Below, piece by piece: positions 37,911 through 46,389 of a stretch of DNA of 64,000 nt; the first letter of the stretch is position 1, and every line of letters starts with the position of its first letter. The notes below the pieces were generated by a model. The model saw nothing but the letters and a program-made list of their open reading frames with translations, had not been told where the DNA came from and did not search any database. The stretch spans positions 4,312,142 to 4,376,141 of the forward strand of contig NZ_CP119409.1 of NCBI RefSeq assembly GCF_029223885.1. Reading direction: 5' to 3'. Source of the DNA: Pararhizobium gei (GTDB lineage Bacteria; Pseudomonadota; Alphaproteobacteria; Rhizobiales; Rhizobiaceae). A program made the translations under genes and the position numbers.

Positions 37911-38675
37911 TTATTTCAGGGATGACGGCGCATAGCGGCTGCCGAGGGAATAGCGGTTGCCGGAATAGGTCAGCCGGTTGACCGTCGCGACTTTCGCGCC
38001 CGACCATGTCCGGCGGTGGAGAAGGAGGCAAGGAGAACCTTCGTCCAGCTCAAGCATCCGCGCGGTTTGAGCATCCGCGCCGATGGCTGAAATGACATGT
38101 TCGACTTCGGTCATCGGCGTCGAGCGCTGCAGGTAATCGTAGGTGGTCATGACAGCGAAGTCCTGCTGATCGTAATCCGGCACCAGCTCGGAATTGACGA
38201 AGCGTTCCTCGACCTGGACCGGAATGCCGTTGTCAAAATGGACAACGATCGAATGGGCGACGCGGATCTGCCCGCCGGCTTCAAAGGCTGCCAGGAGTTC
38301 GATCTCCGGCTTTATGGTTTCGAGGAGAATGACCTCTGCGTGGTGTTCCCCGCCACGCCCGGCGATCTCGGTGGCGATATTGGCAACCTCGATCAGCGTC
38401 GATTGAGGCTTGGGTGGCGCGACGAACGTTCCAACCCCCTGGATGCGCAGCAGGTAGCCCGCGGAGGTGAGCTCCCGGAGCGCCCTGTGAACCGTCATGC
38501 GCGATACACCGAGGGTTGCCACCAGGTCGTGCTCGGACGGCAGCTTGCGGCTCTTGTCCCAGGCACCACTGCCGATATGGGTCATGACATAGTCCTTGAC
38601 CTTCTCGTAGAGGGGGCTGGCATTGTCCGTGAGGTGCGCCGTCGCGGCCGGCTTTCCGTCGAAGGGTTGGGTCAC
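37911..38675 (-). CDS. GntR-family regulator, HutC subfamily (UTRA domain)
   Basis: The 254-residue protein begins at a GTG that overlaps the stop of the zinc dehydrogenase gene (GTGA), so it is translationally coupled. The winged HTH spans SPLYEKVKDYVMTHIGSG to VSRMTVHRALRELTSAG (residues 20-75). RIQGVGTFVAPPKPQSTL links to a UTRA ligand-binding domain. The sequence around the linker resembles HutC histidine-utilisation repressors, but the cluster contains no histidine degradation genes. It probably autoregulates its operon; a candidate site is the imperfect palindrome at 46005-46024. Confidence 0.88.
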   Translation of the reverse strand: MTQPFDGKPAATAHLTDNASPLYEKVKDYVMTHIGSGAWDKSRKLPSEHDLVATLGVSRMTVHRALRELTSAGYLLRIQGVGTFVAPPKPQSTLIEVANIATEIAGRGGEHHAEVILLETIKPEIELLAAFEAGGQIRVAHSIVVHFDNGIPVQVEERFVNSELVPDYDQQDFAVMTTYDYLQRSTPMTEVEHVISAIGADAQTARMLELDEGSPCLLLHRRTWSGAKVATVNRLTYSGNRYSLGSRYAPSSLK

Positions 38676-39706
38676 GAGCGGTATCCGTTCGGAGCAAATC
38701 GAATGATGGTTTTAAGGCCGGCCACCTCGCCGGCGAGAAGCCGTTCATAGGCCTCCGGCACCGCATCGATGGCAATTTCGCGGTCGATTAGCGCGGCAAG
38801 AGCATCGGCCAGTCCGGGCAGCAGGGCGACCGCTTCCGGCAATTCGCCGGCAAAGGCATGGCAGCCGATCAATGCGATTTCGCGTTCAACGAAGATATTC
38901 GGATCGAGATCGATGCGGCCATGGGTGATGCCGACCAGCGTCAGGGAACCGCCACCGTCGACAAGTGCGATGGCTCGTCTCAGGACATCGATATGGCCCG
39001 TTGCGTCAAGCGCATAGCGCAGTGGGCGGCCGGAAAGCGCCTCCCGAATGGCTTCTGCATCGAGCGCAACCTTGACGGCACCCGTCACCCGGGCAACCAG
39101 CCCGGCGCGTTCCAGGTTGCGATCACAGACCAGGATCGGGCCGTCATGCAGGCGCGAGAGAAGAAGAGCCGCGAGCCCCCCGATCGGCCCGCACCCGATG
39201 ACGAGAACGGGTTCACCGGCGGGAACCGCCTGACGGCGAATCGCATGCAAGGCGACAGCCAGCGGCTCGGCCATGGCCGCGATGGCGGGGTCGAGCGCCG
39301 GATCGTGCCTGACCAGCAGTCGCGCCGGCAATGCCGCCTGCTCCGCAAAGCCACCGTCGCAGATTTCCCCGACGAAGCCGAGGTGATCGCAGATATTGCG
39401 CCGGCCGCTTTTGCAGGCGGGGCATTCGCCACACCAGAATCGGGAATCGGCAACGACAGGATCGCCGACCGCAAGGTCGTGGACGTCTTTGCCCGTTTCG
39501 ATAACCACGCCGGCGAACTCGTGTCCGGCCACGGAGGGCGATCGCGTGATCCATTGTCCGGTGCGGAAATTATGAAGATCGGAGCCGCAGATTCCAGCGG
39601 CGGTCACGGCGATACGGACACAACCGGGGGATGGCGGAGCAGGGACGCCGATGTCCTCCACCCGAATATCGCCTGCAGCATAGAGTCTCGCCGCTTTCAT
39701 CGTCAT
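38672..39706 (-). CDS. Zinc-dependent medium-chain dehydrogenase
   Basis: The 344-residue enzyme has catalytic zinc ligands in GICGSDLHNF and GHEFAGVV, the full structural-zinc set CGECPACKSGRRNIC near residues 92-106, and the Rossmann motif VIGCGPIGGLAALLLS near 167. It resembles threonine-, butanediol- and sorbitol-type dehydrogenases. Its start overlaps the HisD-like gene stop (ATGA) and its stop overlaps the regulator start, so three genes are coupled. It probably supplies one of the oxidation steps, together with the SDR at 45172 and the HisD-like enzyme. The substrate is unknown. Confidence 0.88.
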   Translation of the reverse strand: MTMKAARLYAAGDIRVEDIGVPAPPSPGCVRIAVTAAGICGSDLHNFRTGQWITRSPSVAGHEFAGVVIETGKDVHDLAVGDPVVADSRFWCGECPACKSGRRNICDHLGFVGEICDGGFAEQAALPARLLVRHDPALDPAIAAMAEPLAVALHAIRRQAVPAGEPVLVIGCGPIGGLAALLLSRLHDGPILVCDRNLERAGLVARVTGAVKVALDAEAIREALSGRPLRYALDATGHIDVLRRAIALVDGGGSLTLVGITHGRIDLDPNIFVEREIALIGCHAFAGELPEAVALLPGLADALAALIDREIAIDAVPEAYERLLAGEVAGLKTIIRFAPNGYRS

Positions 39707-41019
39707 AGATAGTCCTTGCGAACATCGGAAACCGCATGCTCATGCGAGGAAAAACCCTCGTAGCGGGCAAGCGTGCGGGCGTGTTTGGCGAACTCCGGAT
39801 AAGCTGATGCTGTGACATAGCCGATCGAAGACCGTTTGACGAAGTCGGCCACCGACAGCGGCCCGTAGGTGCGCGCCCAACGGCTTGTCGGCAGCACGGC
39901 GTTGGGGCCAAGACCGAAATTGCCGATCGAAACAGGCGTATGCGGCCCCATCAGGATTTCCGCGGCTTCGGTGATATGGCCGAGATGGGCAAAGGGATCG
40001 GTCGACAGGATTTCCAGATGTTCCGGCGCATAGTCGTTGATGAAGCGATAGCTTTCCTCGAGCGACGAGGTCAGCACGATGCCGCCACAGCGGCCGGTCA
40101 GCACCGCCTTCGAGAAGGCGACGCGTTGTTCTGTCATGCGCGCCCAGTGATCGGGCAGGGCGGCGAGAGCCTCTTCGGCCACACGGCGACTGTGAGTCAC
40201 GAGATAAGCGGATGAATCCGGACCATGCTCGGCTTCGACCAGGAGATCGAGGGCCGCAAGGCCGCCTTTCACCGTATCATCGGCAAAGATAATCGCCTCG
40301 GAGGGGCCGGCGGGCAGGCCGGGATCGATGACGCCGGACAACAGCCGCTTGGCCGCCACGACGAAGGGGCTTCCCGGACCAACGATCTTCAGCGCCGGCT
40401 TGATCGTTTGCGTGCCATAGGCGACGGCAGCAACGGCCTGGGCACCGCCGACCTTGTAGACATTCGAGACACCGGCGAGACGGGCGGCGACCAGCGTCGC
40501 TGCATCCACGGATCCATCCGGCGCCGGTGGTGTGACGATGGCGATCTCCGGCACACCTGCGACGACGGCGGGCACGGCCGTCATCATCGTCACCGAGGGG
40601 AATGCACCCTTGCCACGGGGAACGTAGAGCGCAACGGACCGGATCGGGGTGAAACGGTCGCCGGCATAGGCGCCGGGGCGCATTTCCTTCAGCCACATCG
40701 GTTCCGGCTTCTGCACTTCGTGGAAGCGGCGGATGTTGTCGATGCCGAAGCGGATGGCCTCGATGACCTCGTCCTCCACCAGACCGAAGGCTGCGTCAAA
40801 CTCGGCTTCCGTCGCCTTCAGCCGGCTCTCGTCCAGATCTGCCTTGTCCAGTTCGCGCGCATAGCGCACCAGCGCCGCATCACCCTCGACGCGAACCGCC
40901 TCGATGATCGGCTTCACGGTTTCGATGAAGCCGGAGAGATCGGTTTCCGACCGGCGCAGAAGGGCTGCGCGGCCTTGGGCGTCCAGTGTGGAAAGATCGT
41001 GGAAGGAGACGTCTGACAT
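39703..41019 (-). CDS. Histidinol dehydrogenase-like enzyme with altered metal ligands
   Basis: The 438-residue protein is a full-length HisD homologue. It keeps YVPRGKGAFPS near residue 132, the GPGS dinucleotide loop near 214, GPSEAIIFADDT near 238, the catalytic pair in APEHLEI (Glu333-His334) and the zinc-ligand histidines His265 and His426. Two other zinc ligands of E. coli HisD differ: Gln259 is Glu262 here (LLVEAEHGPDSS) and Asp360 is Asn367 (SIGNFGLGPNAVLPT). No other his genes are near. HisD-like paralogues such as HpsN oxidise non-histidine substrates, so this is more likely a catabolic alcohol-to-acid dehydrogenase. Start at 41019 follows GGGA; the longer frame overlaps the permease gene. 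Confidence 0.85.
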   Translation of the reverse strand: MSDVSFHDLSTLDAQGRAALLRRSETDLSGFIETVKPIIEAVRVEGDAALVRYARELDKADLDESRLKATEAEFDAAFGLVEDEVIEAIRFGIDNIRRFHEVQKPEPMWLKEMRPGAYAGDRFTPIRSVALYVPRGKGAFPSVTMMTAVPAVVAGVPEIAIVTPPAPDGSVDAATLVAARLAGVSNVYKVGGAQAVAAVAYGTQTIKPALKIVGPGSPFVVAAKRLLSGVIDPGLPAGPSEAIIFADDTVKGGLAALDLLVEAEHGPDSSAYLVTHSRRVAEEALAALPDHWARMTEQRVAFSKAVLTGRCGGIVLTSSLEESYRFINDYAPEHLEILSTDPFAHLGHITEAAEILMGPHTPVSIGNFGLGPNAVLPTSRWARTYGPLSVADFVKRSSIGYVTASAYPEFAKHARTLARYEGFSSHEHAVSDVRKDYL

Positions 41020-41062
41020 GGCTGTTTTCCCGTTTCGCCGGCGCATCCTGCCGGCCTCTGCG

Positions 41063-41863
41063 TCATTTCGATTTAAGGAAGATTTCAAGGCCGACGAGGC
41101 GATCGAGCAGCGCGATCGCCAGCGCCGCGCAGGCGATGAAGACCACCGAGATCGCCGCCAGATCCGGCGTGATAATGGAGCGGATGGAATTGTAGATCTG
41201 CACCGGCAGCGTCACGATGCGCGCATCCGTCAACAGCAGGCTAACCAGGAATTCGTTGAGCGCCAGAATGAACATCAACAACGACCCGCTGATGACCCCC
41301 GGCATGACGGCTGGCAGGGTCACGTGCAGGAAGGTGGAGAGGGGCGGCGCGCCGCAGCTGGCGGCGGCAAGTTCGAGATCGGGATCGAGGCTCGCGGCAC
41401 TCGCTGTCACCGCCCAGATCATGAACGGCAGGTTGATGACGCAGCAGGCCAGCCCGACTGGCCAGAGCTGGCCAAGCATCCGCGCCTCGCCGAACACCAG
41501 CATCAGGCCGATGCCGGAGCCGATAAGCGGAATGGTGAAGGGCAGAAGCAGATAAATCTGGACCGACTTCTCGAAGCGGATGGCATATTTGGCAAGCGCG
41601 ATGCCGGCCAGCGTTCCCACCGGGATCGCAACGATCGTTGCGATCGCCGAGACATACAGCGAGCGCAGGAAAGCATCCCACAGATCGCGCGACGTGGCGA
41701 TCTTCTCGTACCATTTCAGCGAAAAGCCTTCCGGCGGAAAGGTGATGATGTTGCCTGAGGTAAAGGATGCGCCAAGGATGACGATCGTCGGTGCCGACAA
41801 CAGCACAAGCACGGCTGCAACGAAAATCCAGAGAATGACGGTTTTGCTCACGGGTTCGGTCAT
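41063..41863 (-). CDS. Polyamine-type ABC transporter permease (PotC-like)
   Basis: The 266-residue permease has five to six helices beginning ILWIFVAAVLVLLSAPTIVI. Its EAA-loop region is LELAAASCGAPPLSTFLHVT near residue 175, as in PotC/PotI-type subunits of spermidine/putrescine-family importers. GGAAGGA precedes the ATG at 41863, which overlaps the stop of the partner permease by 4 nt. It works with the permease, binding protein and ATPase encoded upstream. The upstream part of a longer frame is antisense noise within the partner gene. Confidence 0.9.
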   Translation of the reverse strand: MTEPVSKTVILWIFVAAVLVLLSAPTIVILGASFTSGNIITFPPEGFSLKWYEKIATSRDLWDAFLRSLYVSAIATIVAIPVGTLAGIALAKYAIRFEKSVQIYLLLPFTIPLIGSGIGLMLVFGEARMLGQLWPVGLACCVINLPFMIWAVTASAASLDPDLELAAASCGAPPLSTFLHVTLPAVMPGVISGSLLMFILALNEFLVSLLLTDARIVTLPVQIYNSIRSIITPDLAAISVVFIACAALAIALLDRLVGLEIFLKSK

Positions 41864-42804
41864 CGGCGCGTCCTTCCCATGGCCAGGGTACCGGCACCGA
41901 AAAGGGTGAAGACCAAGCCGACCAGCAGCGAGCCGACGGCGACGAGCAGCAGCGCCAGCGTCGAGCCCAACCCTTGATCCGACGTGCGGAAGAACTGGTC
42001 GTAAATGGCGTTGGCGATGAAATCCTGGCTGCCACCGCCAAGGATGGCCGGCATGGCGAAATCCGTGAGCGAAAGCGTCAGCACTACGAGGCCAGCCCCG
42101 ACCAGCCCCGGCCTTGCCAGCGGCAGCACGATGTGGCGGAACGTACGGACCCAGTCGGCGCCGAGAGAGCCGGCCGCCGCTTCCAGCTCTTCCGGTATGG
42201 CCGTCAGCGCCGGCGCCAGCATCAGGACGGCGAAGGGCAGCATATATTGGACGAGACCGAAGAGAACGGCCCAATAATTGTAAAGAAGCCGGAGCGGCGC
42301 GATACCGACCAGGCCGAGCGCCTCATTGACCATACCCTGATTGCCCAGAATAATCAGCCAGCCATAGGCCCGCACGACCTGGCCGATGAAGAAGGGCAGG
42401 AAAAGCGCGATAAGCAGCAATTTGCGGACGATTGGCGAGGACGTACGCACCATCACATAGGCATAGGGGAAGGCAAGAACGAGGGTGACGACCGTAACGA
42501 TCAGCGATCCCATGAGACTGCGCCAGGCGACCACGGCAAACAGGTTCTCGGTGAAGGCGCGCTGGTAATTGGCCAGCGTATAGGTTTCCGACATCAGGAA
42601 GGTGGTCGTATCGAGGGTGCGCAGGCTGGCATCGCCGATCTGCCACAGGCCGAGCACAAGGAGGCCGACGAGCAGCAGGGCGGGCACCAGCATCAGCCAC
42701 GGGATGGCGCCACCGAAACGCGCCGGCCAGACAAAGGCCGCGAAGGCTTCCAGCGCATCCATGAGGCGCCAGGTCAGGGGATAGGCCGTTTTCGCCGCTC
42801 GCAT
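41860..42804 (-). CDS. Polyamine-type ABC transporter permease (PotB-like)
   Basis: The 314-residue permease has a cytoplasmic N-terminal stretch and then hydrophobic helices (IPWLMLVPALLLVGLLVLG). Its EAA loop is EELEAAAGSLGADWVRTFRH near residue 210. AAGGA precedes the ATG at 42804. It lies downstream of the binding-protein gene across a 130-bp gap containing a long perfect palindrome. PotB/PotC-like pairs import polyamines, amines and other small cations or organic acids; the substrate here is open. Confidence 0.9.
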   Translation of the reverse strand: MRAAKTAYPLTWRLMDALEAFAAFVWPARFGGAIPWLMLVPALLLVGLLVLGLWQIGDASLRTLDTTTFLMSETYTLANYQRAFTENLFAVVAWRSLMGSLIVTVVTLVLAFPYAYVMVRTSSPIVRKLLLIALFLPFFIGQVVRAYGWLIILGNQGMVNEALGLVGIAPLRLLYNYWAVLFGLVQYMLPFAVLMLAPALTAIPEELEAAAGSLGADWVRTFRHIVLPLARPGLVGAGLVVLTLSLTDFAMPAILGGGSQDFIANAIYDQFFRTSDQGLGSTLALLLVAVGSLLVGLVFTLFGAGTLAMGRTRR

Positions 42805-42882
42805 GTCAGTCCTTGTCTGGCAATTGTATCTGTACGCCGGAACGGCCCCCGTCCGGCCATTCTTCGCCCAAGAGGTGCGGCC

Positions 42883-42910
42883 GCCCTCTCCCCGCAAGCG
42901 GGGAGAGGGC
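42883..42910. repeat. Perfect 13-bp-arm palindrome between binding-protein and permease genes
   Basis: GCCCTCTCCCCGC and its exact reverse complement GCGGGGAGAGGGC are separated only by AA. The hairpin lies 24 bp beyond the binding-protein stop and before the PotB-like gene. There is no T-tract, so it is probably not a simple terminator. Similar GC-rich CCTCTCCCC-type palindromes are scattered in many rhizobial genomes as intergenic elements. Between a binding-protein and a permease gene such a hairpin can protect the upstream mRNA and lower downstream expression. Confidence 0.7.
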
Positions 42911-42933
42911 CAGGGTGATGGATGTATACGGGG

Positions 42934-44049
42934 TCAACCCTGCATGATCGCCTTGAACTTCGAGAACCACTCGCTCTCATTTTCCACCTGGATCTTGGAG
43001 GAGATGCGGATCAGATGCTTGAAGGCCTCTTCCGTGGTCGGATAGGAGGCATCGTCAACGAGATCGGCCGGCGGCTTGACGCCCGGCACGACGCCCGGCA
43101 GGCCGAGGCCATCAAGCCAGATCTGTTGGGCTTCGACAGTGAGCGAGTGGTTGATATATTCCTTCGCCCAGTAGAGTTCGTTGGCCGGCAAACCTTTCGG
43201 AATCCAGAGACCGTCGGTGTCGAACTTGGCACCTTCTTCCGGCACGACCCACTTGATGTCGATACCGTTTTTCTTCGCTTCGCGCGCATTGGTCGAGATC
43301 GTGCAGGCTGCATCGATTTCGCCCTTCTGGAACCATGTGGTGAAATCAGGATCTTCGCCGAGCAGCGGCTGTTGTTCCTTCATCTTGGCAACGAAATCCC
43401 AAGCCGGCTGCATATTGGCCGGGATGTCCTCCAGCTTGCCGCCGCCGGCGACCTGTGCCGGAAAGTGGAAGCCGATGCCGTCGTTGTAAAGCGCGATGCG
43501 CCCCTTGTATTTCGGATCGAGCAGATCCTTCCACGACGTCGGCGCGCCGTTCGGAAAGGCTTCCGGACGATAGGCCAGCACATAGACATAACCGTAGGTG
43601 TTGACGATCGGATAGCCGTCGAGGCCGACCGGCTTGGCAAGATCGGTGGTGTTCTTCAGGTTGGAAAGATCCGATAGGTCCTCGGTGACCCCGCGCAGGG
43701 CCGATTTCGTCGCGTTGGTCGTCGTATCCCAGTTGATGTGGATCGGCGGCACGCGGCCCTGGGCTACGGCCGCCCAGACCTTCGGCTGGATTTCGTTGTC
43801 CTCGGTCAGATCGTGGCGGACGGCGATGCCCGTCTTGGCGGTGAAGCTGTCAGAGACGCCGGCCTTCAGCGCATCGACCCAACTACCGCCCCAGGCCCGC
43901 ACGATAATTTCCTTTGGCTTTTCCGGTTCCTGTGCAAAGGCGCTGGACAGGCCCAGCGTCGACAGGCCCGCAGCGCCGCCAAGTGTTGCGGCCCCCTGCA
44001 GGAACCGGCGGCGTCGCAGCATCAGGGATTTCAGTTTGTCTTCGCTCAT
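42934..44049 (-). CDS. Polyamine-type ABC transporter substrate-binding protein (PotD-like, Tat signal)
   Basis: The 371-residue precursor carries a twin-arginine signal (RRRRFLQGAATLGGAAGLST, residues 12-31) with a cleavage site near SSAFAQ. The mature chain is PotD-like (IIVRAWGGSWVDALKAGVSD; SWKDLLDPKYKGRIALYNDG near residue 170; WVVPEEGAKFDTDGLWIPKG near 270). Export in folded form is unusual for this class but common among alphaproteobacterial PotD relatives. A GAGGAG site precedes the ATG. It defines the substrate of the HisD-like operon's importer, which I cannot name. Confidence 0.9.
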   Translation of the reverse strand: MSEDKLKSLMLRRRRFLQGAATLGGAAGLSTLGLSSAFAQEPEKPKEIIVRAWGGSWVDALKAGVSDSFTAKTGIAVRHDLTEDNEIQPKVWAAVAQGRVPPIHINWDTTTNATKSALRGVTEDLSDLSNLKNTTDLAKPVGLDGYPIVNTYGYVYVLAYRPEAFPNGAPTSWKDLLDPKYKGRIALYNDGIGFHFPAQVAGGGKLEDIPANMQPAWDFVAKMKEQQPLLGEDPDFTTWFQKGEIDAACTISTNAREAKKNGIDIKWVVPEEGAKFDTDGLWIPKGLPANELYWAKEYINHSLTVEAQQIWLDGLGLPGVVPGVKPPADLVDDASYPTTEEAFKHLIRISSKIQVENESEWFSKFKAIMQG

Positions 44050-44082
44050 TTCATTCTCCTCTGGTTGACCGGTTTTTCCGGC

Positions 44083-45135
<1,053 letters not shown>

Positions 45136-45171
45136 GTATTCCTGGGCGGCGATCCCGCCGCGTGTAAAATG

Positions 45172-45945
45172 TTAGATCGAGGCAAGGTAGCCGCCATCGA
45201 TCGGTATGCAATGCCCCGTAACATAGCGCGACGCATCGCTTGCAAGGAAGACGACGCCCCCCGCCACGTCTTCCATGTCACCGAAGCGGCGCTGCGGAAT
45301 CTTTGCGAGCATCGCTTGCTGCCACGCTCCATCCTGATAGAAAACATCGGTCATCGCCGTGCGGAAATAGCCGGGCGCGATGGCGTTGACGCGAATGCCC
45401 CGCTCCGCCCATTCGGCGGCCAGCGCATGCGTCATCCCCATCAGACCGGCTTTGGACGAACCATAGGGGACTGCTGTCGGAACACCGACATACGAGGTCA
45501 GCGAGCAAAGATTGACGATCGCGCCGCCGGTTCCAAGCGCGACCATGTTTCTCGCTGCCGCCTGGGCGCAGAAGAAGGCCCCCTTCAGATTGGTCGATAC
45601 AATCCGCTCCCACAACGCCTCGTCAACATCGAGGGCCGGCCGGATTTCTTCATAGCCGGCATTGTTGATCAGAATATCCAGCCCGCCCAAGGCTTGCGCC
45701 GCAGCATCGACCACGGAAGAGCAGGAATCGACGTTGCGGACATCAAGTTCATAGGTAAAGCAGCGCTTACCTGAATCGCAGATGCGGGTTCTGGTGTCCT
45801 CCAAACCTTTGACATCGCGCGAAGTGATTGCAACATCTGCGCCTGCGGACGCGAGCGCCTGGGCTATTGCCTGTCCGAGACCGCGGCTCGCGCCCGTTAC
45901 AAGCGCCTTTCGCCCAGTCAGATCGAAGAGTGCCGCTACTTTCAT
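45172..45945 (-). CDS. Short-chain dehydrogenase (gluconate 5-dehydrogenase/3-oxoacyl-ACP reductase-like)
   Basis: The SDR (257 residues from the ATG at 45945; a GTG at 45957 is an alternative) has TGASRGLG near residue 16, NNAG, the serine region NLCSLTSYVG, YGSSK and a DGGYLASI tail. The N-terminal FDLTGRKALVTGASRGLG is typical of gluconate 5-dehydrogenase-like enzymes. It is the first gene of the nine-gene operon with the PotABCD-like importer, HisD-like and zinc dehydrogenases. Its likely role is interconverting the imported alcohol and a ketone or epimer. Confidence 0.85.
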   Translation of the reverse strand: MKVAALFDLTGRKALVTGASRGLGQAIAQALASAGADVAITSRDVKGLEDTRTRICDSGKRCFTYELDVRNVDSCSSVVDAAAQALGGLDILINNAGYEEIRPALDVDEALWERIVSTNLKGAFFCAQAAARNMVALGTGGAIVNLCSLTSYVGVPTAVPYGSSKAGLMGMTHALAAEWAERGIRVNAIAPGYFRTAMTDVFYQDGAWQQAMLAKIPQRRFGDMEDVAGGVVFLASDASRYVTGHCIPIDGGYLASI

Positions 45946-45957
45946 CGGGCCCGCCAC

Positions 45958-46389
45958 GCGCGTTGCTGCTCACATCTGATTATTGCACCATCTTTATCGG
46001 ACGTTGTCTATACATATACATACAAATAATGCGTCGCCCGATTGCGTCAGCAGAAACCAGTTCGTTCCAAGACAGCGGAGATCCACGGACTGAGATTTGG
46101 GACAGATCAGCGAGCTATGACTTCAAAAGCCTGATTGATTCGGGACACGGCATCGATCGCCCAACTGGGGCATACCGCACGAGCAATCTTTGTCATCGTT
46201 AATCGCAGAAAGTGAACGCAAGACTGAAGCTGCGGAACGTCTGCTCCTCCGTTTCCGACGTCGGCTTCAAGCTCGGATTTTGATAAAATGAGGCTCTCCG
46301 CAGCGACACTCTGATCCTTGATGGATTGTTAAGCGAATACGTCTATTTTTAATATTAGAAATGTAACAATCGGCCGATTTGGGGGATTC
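45958..46389. other. 432-bp divergent intergenic region
   Basis: This interval separates the SDR-led operon (minus) from the chemoreceptor gene (plus). It contains the candidate operator at 46005-46024 and an AT-rich segment just before the chemoreceptor (around 46330-46370). No credible gene, tRNA or repeat was found, and the short frames inside lack ribosome-binding sites and family similarity. Confidence 0.6.
46005..46024. promoter_or_regulatory. Imperfect palindrome, candidate operator for the HutC-type regulator
   Basis: TGTCTATACATATACATACA matches its own reverse complement at 14 of 20 positions. It resembles the AT-rich TGTATATACA-type sites bound by HutC-subfamily regulators. It lies about 60 bp upstream of the first gene of the operon whose eighth gene encodes such a regulator. 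The match is by eye. Confidence 0.4.

Noticed and set aside
39703..41019. Calling the HisD-like gene hisD (histidine biosynthesis)
   Set aside because: Two zinc ligands are changed, no his genes are nearby, and the gene is coupled to a transporter and two dehydrogenases.
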